Assembly: GCA_024196135.1 (NCBI GenBank)
Contig: JAMQCK010000317.1
Coordinates: forward strand, 1 to 28,513
Source: Pleurotus ostreatus/Saccharomyces cerevisiae fusant
Taxonomy: Eukaryota; Opisthokonta
Reading direction: 5' to 3'
Length of the DNA stretch: 28,513 nt
Shown here: positions 1 through 9,525 of the stretch, one piece after another
Position numbering within the stretch: the first letter of the stretch is position 1
Layout: every line of letters starts with the position of its first letter
The notes under the pieces: model-generated
Told to the model about the DNA's origin: nothing
Seen by the model: the letters and a program-made list of their open reading frames with translations, nothing else
The model's database searches: none
Program-made: the position numbers and the translations under genes

Positions 1-2690
1 GATCTTCTGCTAATCGTCCCGATAGTCCCAAGCACAGACCGCGGCACCGACGACACTCCCCGCGCATATACCTGATTAGTATAGACCTGCCCACCAGTCA
101 GCACAGGTACGACCTATCAGCGAAGATCCCACATACTAGCTCGTCGTAAATTATAGCTGGCACCTTCTTCTCGCACAGTACGGACGCGGGATGAATCTTC
201 ACCGCCTGCAGTCGCACCGTCAGCCTCATCCTAACGATCCACGAACGCAAAAAACCACTCACCGCCCCGCCCATAAGCTGCTTATACGTATTATCCGGCT
301 GCAACAACGCCGAATTCTGCACCAGCCCATGCGCCATACTCCTCACCACCGCATCCTCCCTCCCCGGCCCCTCCGGCAAACTCGCCCTCCAATCCACGCC
401 CTCCCGCTCACATATCCCCCTCAACTGCTCCCTTATATCCCTTGCCTCCATCAGCGCGCGCTCGTTCAGATAGTGCCGCCTGCACCACTCCCGCCTCGCG
501 CCCTTCTTCTCCGTCGCCACGTCGTCGTACGCGCGCAGGACGGCGAGCACGGTCATGTGGTCCCCGCTCCCCGCGCGGAACTTCTCGCGCTCGGCCGCGA
601 TCGCCTGGCGCGCGTCTGCGACGTCGAGGAAGAGCTTCGCGGACGCGCTCAGCACGGATACAATGTCGAGCACCTCCGCCGTGCAGCCGTGCTCGACCGC
701 GGCGAGGAGTGCCCGTGCGTACACCGGCTCGAGGGGGAAGACCGCCATCTTGCGCCCCAGCGGCGTTAGCTGCTTCTCGTTGTTGATTGCCTCAAGTAAC
801 CAAAGGGTCTTGAGCGCGTTGGCGAGGGAGCCCTCGTCTGGACGGTCGATGAAGTCGATGGCTTCGAGGTCCTGCCCGAGGCACTTGAGCTGGAGTAGAC
901 TCGACGTCAAGCTGCAGCGAAGGATCTCGGGCTCAGCCGCAGGCTTGAGCTTCTTGTAGTCGTCGACAGTATAGAGTCGAAAGCAGGACCCAGGGCCCTC
1001 ACGGCCTGCACGACCAGCACGCTGCATCGCAGAGCTTTGCGAGATGTCCTGGGTGAGTAGCGTATCAAGCCCTGCGCGCGTCAGACTTCGCGCATCATCG
1101 TCAAGAACTAAACTTACCGCTGCCTCCCCCAGTTGTCGATGCCAAGAAGCGCTTCTCTTTGCACTTCCCGGTGTCGATGACATACTTGACGCCCGGTATC
1201 GTCAAACTGGTCTCAGCGATGTTCGTCGCTAATATACACTTGCGTGTGTTGTGAGGATTCGGCGTAAATATACGCGCAGTTTCGCCAGGAGGTTGCGCCG
1301 CATACATGGGCAACAGGTTCACCTAGCATACGTCAGTACACGGACAAGCGTCCCAAAAAGTGAAACTAACCTGCATCGCGTCCAATGGCAGCCGTGATGC
1401 AGTGAGCTCAATACTCTTCTGCAAGGACTCGATATCGTCCTGACCTGCACGCGAAGTGGTAAGCCAACAAGTATTCACAATGTATGACCTCAACTGACCA
1501 GGTAGGAATATAAGAACATCTCCCGCAGGATAGTCCGTGTGTATTTGCCAGAAGGTCCGGCTAGCAGCGTCAAGGTAGTCGAGCTGCGGTTGCGATGCAT
1601 GGTATATCGTTACGGGATGCTGGCGTCCCTTCACATATAATATGCGAGCGCTGTGAAGTATCGGCATACGAGCGAGAAACAAGCGTGGCATTGCACGTAC
1701 CCGTCGAAGTAACGGCTGAACTTGTCGGCGTCGAGCGTCGCAGACATGACGATCACCTTGAAGGGCTTCTCTTTCCCCTTGCCCTTCCCGTCGGCGGTTT
1801 TGCGCGCCTTCACGATCTCCTTCAACCGCGCGAGGAGTATATCCGTACGAAGTGTCCGCTCGTGGGCCTCGTCCACGATGATTACGTTGTACTTCTCCAG
1901 CAGGGCATCCCCCATCATCTCACGAACGAGCATACCGTCCGTGACATACTTGATGTTCGTGTTCGCGCTGCAGCGCTCGTCGAAACGAACACTATAGCCG
2001 ACGCGCGTGCCGATGGTCGTCCCTTGCTCCTTCGAGACGCGATCGGCGAGGGACGTCGCGGCCACTCGACGCGGTTGCGTAACCGCGATCGACTGATACC
2101 CTGCTTCGAGCAGGTATTGCGGGATTTCTGAAGGGAAATCAACGACTGGGTAGAGATCAGAAGCAAATTCGCGCACGAGTAGTCTTCCCGGATCCAGTCT
2201 CCCCAACGAGTATAGTCACATCGTTGGCCTGCACGGCTTCCACTAACCGTGCTCTCCCTGCATCATAGATTAGCCAGCCAGCTCAGAACGTTCCCCGCGA
2301 CCTCAACGCACCTGCGGTTATCGGGAGATCCATCCGCTGCTTGCGGATAGCCTCCAAGGCCCGCTCCTTCTTCGTAGAAGGCTCTGAGGGCAGCGGCTCG
2401 TCCGCCTCCTCCCTAAGAGCCTGCATCATCCGGTCCAGCTTCTGGCGGCGGGCGTCCACCTGCTTGGTCGCATCGCCATTGAGTGGGGGTCGCCTGAAGC
2501 CAAATCCCCCCGAGCTTTTGGGCTTTCCATTCGGTATCGCCTTTCCATTCGCGCCTCTGAACTTCTTCGAAGGCGGCGAGTCCTCATCCGGGTCGATGTA
2601 GGCTGGTTTGTAGCGTTTTGGAGGCGGCGGGGCAGCCTTGAAGAACTTCATCTTCCGTGGCTTTGGGGGCGTTAGCACTGCCATGCTCAT
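1..2690 (-). CDS. DHX33/Dhr2-type DEAH-box RNA helicase, 3' end cut by window edge
   Basis: ATP-dependent RNA helicase of the DEAH/RHA class, closest to human DHX33 and yeast Dhr2, which act in the nucleolus in pre-rRNA processing. Eight exons fit in frame: 2690-2312, 2257-2177, 2127-1701, 1650-1499, 1444-1371, 1322-1118, 1071-137, 86-1. Visible motifs are Walker A GETGSGKT (about residues 145-152), TQPRR (170-174), DEAH (239-242), SAT (282-284) and QRAGRAGR (456-463). The helicase-associated C-terminal region follows, ending with a DELVYTN block that in DHX33 lies near the C terminus, so few residues are missing. The first 125 residues are basic and low complexity. Start 2690 is chosen over the in-frame ATG at 2684 because it has A at -3; the frame is open upstream only through a non-ATG codon. 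The intron at 2176-2128 splits the Walker A region (ACT ACT C|AA). DHX33/Dhr2 assignment is by remembered motif similarity, mainly the QHPV...YHASQPQLDYL segment. Confidence 0.93.
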
Positions 2691-2928
2691 CGTCGGCGAC
2701 GGGGAGCAAAACGACAAGCAGAGAGGTGCGGCAGGGTAAGTGCTAGTAATGGTCCAAGCGCGCGTCGAAATTTGATCGAATACTTCTCGAAGGGGATATT
2801 CCGCTTCCGGTGGACCCCTTGTCCAATGTCACTGTGACCGATCGCGTGTTGGAACGCCATTCTCCTCTTACCGTCGTCGCTATCGCGTCTTCACCACGCA
2901 TTGGAACTTCTAAGTGGACTCTGATGCC
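2691..2928. promoter_or_regulatory. Divergent intergenic region (shared promoter)
   Basis: This 238 base gap separates the start codons of the helicase (minus) and the hendecad-repeat protein (plus), so it must hold both promoters and 5' leaders. No strong TATA box is seen. The assignment rests on gene geometry only. Confidence 0.5.
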
Positions 2929-3612
2929 ATGAGCGCGCTGCCATCGGACGGCCAAGGTCCGTCCTTGGTCATCAAAGGGCAATCACACTTAGCTCACGCA
3001 TCGGAAGCAGCGGCGCCAGCCAGTGAAGCCACCATTCAAGCGGGCAACGGCCGTTTTGAACAGTCCATGCCCATCGCAAATGGAGATGCCAGCAGCGATC
3101 AGCAAGTACTAGAGATGCTCCGCGTCGCTCTCGCGGGTATCGCGCAACTCCAGACCACTGTCACCCAGATCGAGCGCAAAGTCGGCAGTCTCGAAGGCGA
3201 CGTGCGCGGCCTGCACCAAGCTGTCAGCCATCTCGAAAGCTCGCTCCTTCTATCCCGAGATGACTACCGTGGCGCGACAGACGAGGTGCTAGAAGCCGTC
3301 GAGCAGGCCAAGGACGAAGTGCTAGACGCGCTCGACGAGGCCAAGGACGATATTTTGGAAGGGGTGAGAAAGCGCAAGGACGATGTGGTCGAGTCCGTTG
3401 ATGAGCGCAAGGACGAAATTATGATGGCCATAAACGACATCAGCAGCGGGCTCGAGGAGGTGGAGAACTACGCGTCGGAGACGAACAATCAAGTCGGTGA
3501 CATTGATGACAACGTCCAAGGGACGCAGAGCAGCATAGACGAGTTGCAATCATCCATTGAATCCCTTCAGTCGAAGCTTGATATCCTTCTTCTGCGACCT
3601 CGTCTGAACTAG
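2929..3612 (+). CDS. Coiled-coil protein with five 11-residue repeats
   Basis: Intronless frame of 227 residues; I do not recognise the family. Start 2929 (gccATGa) is the first in-frame ATG; the frame is open a little upstream only from GTG. Residues 1-60 are Ala/Ser-rich and probably disordered. Residues 65-115 form a heptad-like helix (LRVALAGIAQLQ...). From residue 118 there are five consecutive 11-residue units, each starting with Asp, at bases 3280-3312, 3313-3345, 3346-3378, 3379-3411 and 3412-3444. The pattern is D-acidic-hydrophobic-x-x-x-hydrophobic-x-x-basic-K, for example DEVLDALDEAK and DDVVESVDERK. A last helix with DELQSSIESLQSKLD closes the protein. There is no signal peptide or membrane segment. 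Such hendecads usually form right-handed coiled coils or amphipathic helices that can lie on lipid. Function unknown. Confidence 0.8.
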   Translation: MSALPSDGQGPSLVIKGQSHLAHASEAAAPASEATIQAGNGRFEQSMPIANGDASSDQQVLEMLRVALAGIAQLQTTVTQIERKVGSLEGDVRGLHQAVSHLESSLLLSRDDYRGATDEVLEAVEQAKDEVLDALDEAKDDILEGVRKRKDDVVESVDERKDEIMMAINDISSGLEEVENYASETNNQVGDIDDNVQGTQSSIDELQSSIESLQSKLDILLLRPRLN

Positions 3613-4310
3613 ACCACGACTTCCCCTTTGTGAGCCGATGCGTCCGCTTCCATCCCGCACCGGAAGTCTCTGATCATATATCCCAGCTCGGACAATCCTC
3701 TTCCACACCCACCATCTTGCACCGACTATGTACCATCTGTACCAACATCTATCATAACGAATCCTTCGATTTATACTCTGAGCGGCCTTTGCGAGACCGT
3801 CAGAGAGGACTGATGCCCATGTCAACTTGACGGTTATGGGTACTCCCGACATCGGTCTGGTAACTCCTGCTAGGTTCTGACCGCATCGGTCTGGTAACTC
3901 TGGAAGGCTCTGACCGCATAAGTTTAGAAAGGGGCCTGTTGAAGCTTTCGGGACGAACAACTGTTCTATTGTACATCCTTCGTCGACCTGCCAGGACATC
4001 CTGCCGCGTATTGACCTCGACAAGGAAATTCGAACACCACGGCAAATACCGAATGCGGACCCACAACGCCATACAGACGATAAGCGCTGAGACTCGCAGG
4101 AGATCGCCCTGACTTCGTGCAGCCCGACCTCCGGCTCACTGGCGTTGAGGATGTACTCAAATGATTGGCATACATGGAACCCGAAGCAGGCATGATCACC
4201 CCTACAGACAACGCAGCAGCGAACATGAACATCTTGTGAAGGCCGCCTTCGTGCCTCTTACTCAGAAGCAGAGAGAGAGTCGCGGAGTTCGCCTCCCCCC
4301 CATCTCTCCC
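3613..4310. other. Intergenic gap with a small direct repeat
   Basis: No gene is supported here. The short frames on either strand have no recognisable family and no consistent splice structure. The only structure seen is the two-copy repeat at 3850-3917. Confidence 0.5.
3850..3917. repeat. Two-copy tandem repeat, about 34 bases
   Basis: Copy 1 is 3850-3883 and copy 2 is 3884-3917. Both start CATCGGTCTGGTAACTC and end with TCTGACCG; they differ by one base in length and a few substitutions in the middle. Confidence 0.75.
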
Positions 4311-5914
4311 TCATCCATTCAATCCTTCGCTCGAGTGCTCCGTTTCCTGGCCCATCTCTCGAACCTCCTCATCCAAGCGCTGCGCTTCTTCAGCCAGTCT
4401 GCGAGCTACCTCCTGGAGACCCGTCAGTGCCTCACGAGAGCGCTGCGCTGCTTCGCTAGCCCCGGGGAATCCCTCGCGCATGCCCTGCTCCGCCTCGTCT
4501 ATCTTGCGACACTCCTTACCCAAGCGCGTTTATGACCTCTTCCAACTCACGAACCAGCTTCTATCGGGATTCAGAACGATAGGTAAGACATGGATTTAGA
4601 GACTCTCGCCGAACCCACCATGGACTTTCTGACAGGGTCACTCTGGACGAGACAATGATGAGATCCTTTCCTCGCCATAAAACATACCTGGCAGTTTTCC
4701 ACCGCAATTCGGATCTCTCGAATCTTGGCCACGTACATGTTGTCGATCCCTTCAATAAGCTCCTCCACGGGTCGAACGAACGCCTGGCGGCCCGGGCAGG
4801 CAGGGGAGGGTGCAGAGTCGTCTATGGCAAAGACCTCAGGAAAATCATGCCCAAGAGTATCTCGCTCCTCTTCTAGCTGCTTCACCAACGCTTGTCCCGC
4901 GGGCGAGTCAATGCCGTCAGGCCCTACGGACGTACTACTAGTATTCCACAGCCAACAGATGCGCTGCGGATAAGCGCGTATGACGCTCTTGCGCAGCACG
5001 TTGCCCGTCAGCTGCGAGAGGTCGAAGTACAGGTCATCGTGAACAAGGGTCCTGCTCATGTACGTCCCACGATCAGAGGCGTGCCGCGTCGCCTCCTCGC
5101 GCCCGCCGAGCTTCGCTTTCAGGACCTCGTACACGCTGCGCGCGTACCAGCAGCTCATGGCGCCGAGCATCTGCTAGCGAGGGCCAATGCTGCGGATACT
5201 CTCGACGGCCGGGACAAGGTGCAGAATGTGGGGCTGGTTGTCGGGCGGAAAGTCGAGCGAGTACAGACACTTGGCGTCGCTGGGTCAGGTGCATCTGTCG
5301 GTACGACTGTCGTAACCGTAACCGGAGGAGTCGACAATCACTGAAACGCCGCGCCCCTCCGTCGAACCCCATAACGCTGCAGCAGCATCGGATGCGTGCG
5401 AGGCGGAGTCGTCGGCCTGAGACTTGGACGTGGGCCGCGTTCGGGTCCTCACATACGACCAGCTGGCCAATAGGCATCGCACGTACTTCACGCCGTCGTG
5501 GTGAGTGTAGCAAAAGGTGATGCAGAGGAACTCGTGATTTCAGCCGACCGACTGCTCCTTCCAATGCTCCATGCGCAGGAGCCTATACCGCGCTAGGTGT
5601 TGTGCGTAGTCGCGCCGGCTGAAGAGATTCTCGCGGTACAGGGTCAACGACCATCGGGTTATCCTCAATCGATGGCTTAAAGAGTGCATGAGCTCGCAGG
5701 TCGTGCCCTGGTCCGGCGTTGGGGCGGATGGTGGACCGACCAACATGAGAGTGAGCGCCAGGCTAAAAAAACATAATTATGAGTGAATGAACGAAATAGA
5801 TGTAGTCCGACGAGTCCGAACGACAGCAGAGCACGAGAGACGTACGATGGGCACGAGCACAGATGCGCCGCGATGACTGTGGCCGTCAAGAGTCAAAAGA
5901 CGCGGCCCCTTCAT
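4311..5914 (-). pseudogene. Decayed gene for a putatively secreted coiled-coil protein
   Basis: A protein-like reading frame can be followed on the minus strand but is broken. It would start at ATG 5914 with a hydrophobic leader (MKGPRLLTL...), which needs a one-base correction near 5888 to continue. A good intron (5845-5763, ending tttttttag) leads into an open stretch with a Cys near the start. In-frame stops follow at 5542 (TGA), 5287 (TGA) and 5176 (TAG), all in one frame and each one C-to-T change from a sense codon. A 127 base intron (4687-4561) leads to a helical C-terminus (residues like KLVRELEEVINAL), where TAA at 4518 and a one-base shift near 4519-4521 interrupt a long Glu/Arg-rich coiled coil that ends at 4311. 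Small alternative introns could remove some stops (for example donor 5342 with an acceptor near 5270). I do not recognise the family; sequencing error is possible for the two frameshifts. Confidence 0.55.
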
Positions 5915-6216
5915 AGGCGTGAGTAAAGCTGTTTGGACGCAGCAAGAGCTGGAGCTCGACACGCAATTGCGAGCGCTGCGGTGAGTCAAATGCAGAAGGC
6001 TAACCTCGAGCAATTCGGTTGGGCGAAACCGGCACGCAGAGGTTTGGCCAGCGCAGGGCACGCACTATCAGTCGAGTCGTCCAGCCATCGACCATGAGCT
6101 CAAACGAATCTTATACTTCGAGCGGACAGTTCGGGAAGTCAGTGTACTATTCAAGGAAAGTCATCTCAACCACGTCGATGGGAGGGCCGAATGAGTCGTA
6201 CTTGAACCCACGTTTA

Positions 6217-6280
6217 GTTTGCCTCCGTCGGACAACCCCGAAATTCTCACGCCACACCCGAACTTCAACTTAGCACGTGA
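6217..6280 (-). repeat. Dispersed 65-base repeat, copy 1
   Basis: Read on the minus strand this begins TCACGTGC and ends GGAGGCAAAC. It matches 12344-12410 on the plus strand at roughly four-fifths of positions by eye, including the exact block GTGTGGCGTGAGAA. Similarity stops at both ends, so the element has edges. The identity of the parent element is unknown. Confidence 0.7.
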
Positions 6281-6449
6281 CGCTCTTGCTATGATACATG
6301 GACTCAGTGATATCGCTAACATCCCTGCGGGTATCCTCTGGGTCACAGTGCACACGGGAATCTCTCCCGAGCGAGAGACATCCGACGGTGTCCGGTAGGA
6401 GGGCGATGGTCAAAACTCACTTCAAAGTCAGGCAGCGCTCGCCTACATC

Positions 6450-6860
6450 GTCCGAAATTGTCCCCTACGACCGTCCAACGTCCAACACGCGTCCTGACCG
6501 ACCATCCAGAACGAGATGGCGTTCAAGGAACCGTCCATTGCATGTCACTGTCCGTATTCTGTTACTATCACCATCGTCCATGCCGCTTGCTATCGTCCAT
6601 GCTGCGTACTAAGTAGTCCGAATGCTAGTGACTAGAATGCCAGTCCATGCCGTCGTATACCAGTCCGTAGAAGCGATGTACGAGTCCGAGTCCCGTGAAG
6701 TCATGTACGAGTGAAGGAACTACCGCCTGCTACGCGACATGAAATGGCTAACGTATGCATGCTTGAAGATGTACGTGGGTCGAGGAATTACTAACGTCCA
6801 AACGTTGAGGATATTGTAAACGTCCTTGAAGCTATCGTAAACGTCCTTGAAGAGGTACTG
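6450..6860. repeat. Degenerate tandem array headed by GTCC
   Basis: GTCC recurs at 6550, 6576, 6595, 6616, 6643, 6663 and 6684, giving spacings of 26, 19, 21, 27, 20 and 21 bases. Further along, AACGTCC recurs at 6793, 6819 and 6840, the last two units sharing AAACGTCCTTGAAG. Units are diverged, as in an old minisatellite. The spacing pattern resembles the array at 25758-25889. Confidence 0.6.
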
Positions 6861-7009
6861 TGCCAAAGGGTGCTATTCTATGGGTGCTGAGGATACTACT
6901 ATAATGACAGATGTTGTATGCTTTTCTATGAGACACGTTGTGGACTTGGCGGACAAGGAGACGGGTGGTGTAACAATGCGGAACGGGGACGAAAGTGGAG
7001 GCCTAGGAG

Positions 7010-7340
7010 AGGAGTGCCAGACGAACAAAAGAGAATAATGTTGTAATGGAAGAGAAGAGGAGTGCGTTGAACGTGAAAAAGGAAGTGCGTTGTAATGGAA
7101 GGAAGGCGTGTAAAGGGAAGAGTGAAGCGTGCGGGAGAATCGAGAGGTCGATGAATGCGTTGTACGGGAGGTGTGCCATTGGAAGAGTTGCGTGTGGATG
7201 AATGCGTTGCTTGGATGACCGATGATGATGCGAGAGTGTACTATGAATGCGGATGTATACTATGTGTATGTACAAGATGAATGCGTTGTGTGTACAAGGA
7301 TGATGCAATGACAAGAACCGATGCGGAGGGAGTTGAGATG
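7010..7340. repeat. Purine-rich tract with recurring GAATGCGTTG
   Basis: The plus strand is strongly G+A rich and C-poor. The word TGCGTTG (usually in GAATGCGTTG or AGTGCGTTG) recurs at least five times between about 7055 and 7290, with GTAATGGAAG also repeated. It looks like a diverged simple or tandem repeat; no coding role is seen. Confidence 0.5.
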
Positions 7341-7704
7341 AGGGGAAGACCGAGGCGAGAGAGTTGATGGAGACCGATGCGAGTGGAGGGAGACTTATTC
7401 TAGTATGGGGACCTAAGGTACGGGAGCTGTGGGGAGGGCATAGAGCGGTGGATGACGCCAGACGGACAATGAAGAGCCAGACGTGCGAAGAAGAGTGGCG
7501 CAAGACGGCGATGAAGCGTGGCGCAAGACGAGCGACGAGACGTGGGCCGCGGCCAGACCGAGACGAAGCCAATGCGACCAGGCATCAACGACTGTGGAGG
7601 CGCTATATTAGCTGACATGCTTCTCGGCGAACCGCCCTATTATAGTATGACTCACCTCGTTCACAAGAGCATGGGACTACCCATAGGAGCATGGGATTGT
7701 ACGC

Positions 7705-8496
7705 TCACCACGCCCCACCTGTCCCTCGCCTCGACCGCAGGGGCCGCCCGTTCTCAATACATGCGAGCAGATAATCACGGAAGTCCACAAAAGGCTCGCC
7801 ATCGGTCGACTCCGCGTCATCGCCTGGCATGGAGTCCTGTCGGCCGGGAAGGTACCAGGGCGACGAGGTCCACGGGGGCGAGGCGGCCATGGACCGCGAG
7901 GGCGTGAGGGTGGGGGAAGTCGGCGACGTGACGGCAGGAGGCGACGTTGGCGGCGGCGGCGAGTAGCAGTCGGTGTGCATCGGATAGAGCGGGTACCGCG
8001 TGCGGTACGGGCGCGGCTCAGGGCATACAATGGGCGTAAACCCGCCGTTTTTGTTCATCGACGCCGTCCGCACGACCGTGTTGCCCTCGCCCGTTGGCCG
8101 CCTCATCAGCGAGGGACGCCTCACGCATGACGAGGTGCGTCGTCCGCGCCCGCGAGGCTTGAGATCCGGCGTTGGACTCCCGCTGGCACTGTTGCGGCGG
8201 TTGAGCGCTGAGAACGAGGGGAAGGAGTAGAGCGGCTGGGGCTCGTCCATAGGCGGGGCCATATTTTGCGAGTTTGACGACGCGAAGGGAATGCGCATGG
8301 CGGCGAACTCGGAGGTGGGCGGGGACATCTCGAAGAGGAGCTCGGGCGACATGGGCCGTGACTCCTGGTCCTCGACGCGGAGCTTGCGACCGCGGGCAGG
8401 AATCTGGATGGGATCAGACGTCGAGCGCTTGAACTGGGCGAGTTCGGTAGTCGAGATCATTGTCATGCTGAAAGAAAGACTGTCAAGTTGGGCCAT
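7705..8496 (-). CDS. Ser/Pro-rich hypothetical protein
   Basis: Open frame of 263 residues without a needed intron; family not recognised. The start at 8496 (agcATGg) has the best context; 8466 and 8460 (MTMISTTEL...) are alternatives, and a ttctttcag just before 8466 could be an acceptor of a 5' leader intron. The protein is rich in Ser, Pro and Arg with no membrane segment. It contains basic-Ser/Thr sites (RRNSAS, RRPSLMRRPT) of the kind AGC kinases phosphorylate, a Pro-rich stretch (YSPPPPTSPP), and a better-ordered C-terminus with VDFRDYLLACIENGRPLR. Such a disordered body with a short ordered tail suggests a regulatory or adaptor protein, but this is inference. It is transcribed away from vip1. 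Confidence 0.65.
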   Translation of the reverse strand: MAQLDSLSFSMTMISTTELAQFKRSTSDPIQIPARGRKLRVEDQESRPMSPELLFEMSPPTSEFAAMRIPFASSNSQNMAPPMDEPQPLYSFPSFSALNRRNSASGSPTPDLKPRGRGRRTSSCVRRPSLMRRPTGEGNTVVRTASMNKNGGFTPIVCPEPRPYRTRYPLYPMHTDCYSPPPPTSPPAVTSPTSPTLTPSRSMAASPPWTSSPWYLPGRQDSMPGDDAESTDGEPFVDFRDYLLACIENGRPLRSRRGTGGAW

Positions 8497-9525
8497 GCTG
8501 AGGCGAATGAAGTGCATACATGCGAGTGCCAAGTGTCGCTTTTGAGAGCAAACTACTTTCTCAGGTAGTACGAGCGAGTCAGGCTAATTTAATGATCGAC
8601 GTTAGGGTCGAGGCTACGTCTCTGGCGGAGGGCACGCACAATGACTGCTAGGGTCGTCCAACACGTTGCGTGTATGTGCTGGAAGTTTTTCTCAAAGTCG
8701 CCCAAGCGTCCTGCTGCCTAGCTGTGAGCCAGCAGGACCGCGCTGTCGATCGGCGGTGAGAACGTGTGCCTTTTGTGTGGCGCGAGGCGTGTACTGTTGC
8801 TGAGGCCGAGGTCGCCTTGTTCGCGCCGACGAGGAGAGCGAGTGTGGTGGTGCGGTGGTGGTAGGAAGAAACGCGTCGGACGCTTTATATGGACGCGGAC
8901 AAGCAGGGTATCACCGCGTTTTCGGCTCCGTGCGAGGTTCGCACGCCGTGGCCGGAGCCTGGCTCGTGTCGATCGCGTTGATGCCATCTTTTGCGTGTTC
9001 GCGTCGCGACCCGTGATCGAGGACAATGACAGCCAACCTTGGAACAATAAACCAGGACAGAAGCTCCAGGGCCGAACATGAGATGCGCCCGCCGTCGCCG
9101 CCGTCCGTCGCCAATTTCGCAGGGCCTTATTGTCTTTGGGAAGAACTGCACGCATGGGCAAAGGCCGTGGGATCGCTGCAGCCAGCTCCGGCGGAAATAA
9201 AACGGAGGAGGGGTACCCCACCGGAAGCACCGCGGGAGCAGTCCAGGCCTCCTCTAAACACCCTCGAAAACGCGCCAAGGCGTTGGCTGCCAGGTGTCAC
9301 CGGTGAGCTGGCGGCAAGCTCCTCGCCGTGTCCTCCTGGCCGCCAGCGTGGACGTTGGACGCAAGCCGTCGATTGCATCTTCACGAGCGGCACGCGTGAC
9401 ACGAGCCGTCAACCGATGCGTGACGTCATGGTCGCGACCGCGACTCGCGAAGACGTACGTCACCGAGCCTCTGCCCCGGTGCTGCGCGCTTGAGTCGCCA
9501 ACTCCAGATCTCTACAGCAACCACC
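8497..9525. promoter_or_regulatory. Divergent intergenic region upstream of vip1-type gene
   Basis: One kilobase between the starts of the Ser/Pro-rich gene (minus) and the vip1-type gene (plus). It must contain both promoters. A TATA-like TTTATATGG lies at 8883-8891. Overlapping long frames occur on both strands, but they mirror the GC-rich composition and lack any family resemblance or splice logic. Confidence 0.4.

Larger units (their letters stand above)
5915..7704. other. Gene-free, repeat-rich interval
   Basis: About 1.8 kb without a supportable gene. It holds a 64 base dispersed repeat (6217-6280), a degenerate GTCC-headed array (about 6450-6860), a purine-rich tract with a recurring GAATGCGTTG word (about 7010-7340), and a small duplication of GAGCATGGGA near 7668-7695. 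A 189-codon minus-strand frame across 7003-7572 is the low-complexity complement of the purine-rich tract and is not called. Confidence 0.55.

Noticed and set aside
2914..2928. Earlier GTG start for the hendecad protein, and TTG starts for other frames.
   Set aside because: Nuclear genes rarely start at GTG or TTG; an ATG in fair context lies a few codons downstream.
7003..7572. A 189-codon minus frame rich in His, Ser, Leu and Pro.
   Set aside because: It is the complement of the purine-rich repeat tract; the repeated NAFI-like words come from the repeated DNA word.
8718..9278. A 186-codon minus frame in the gap upstream of vip1.
   Set aside because: No recognisable domain, overlapping frames on the other strand, and position in a divergent promoter region.
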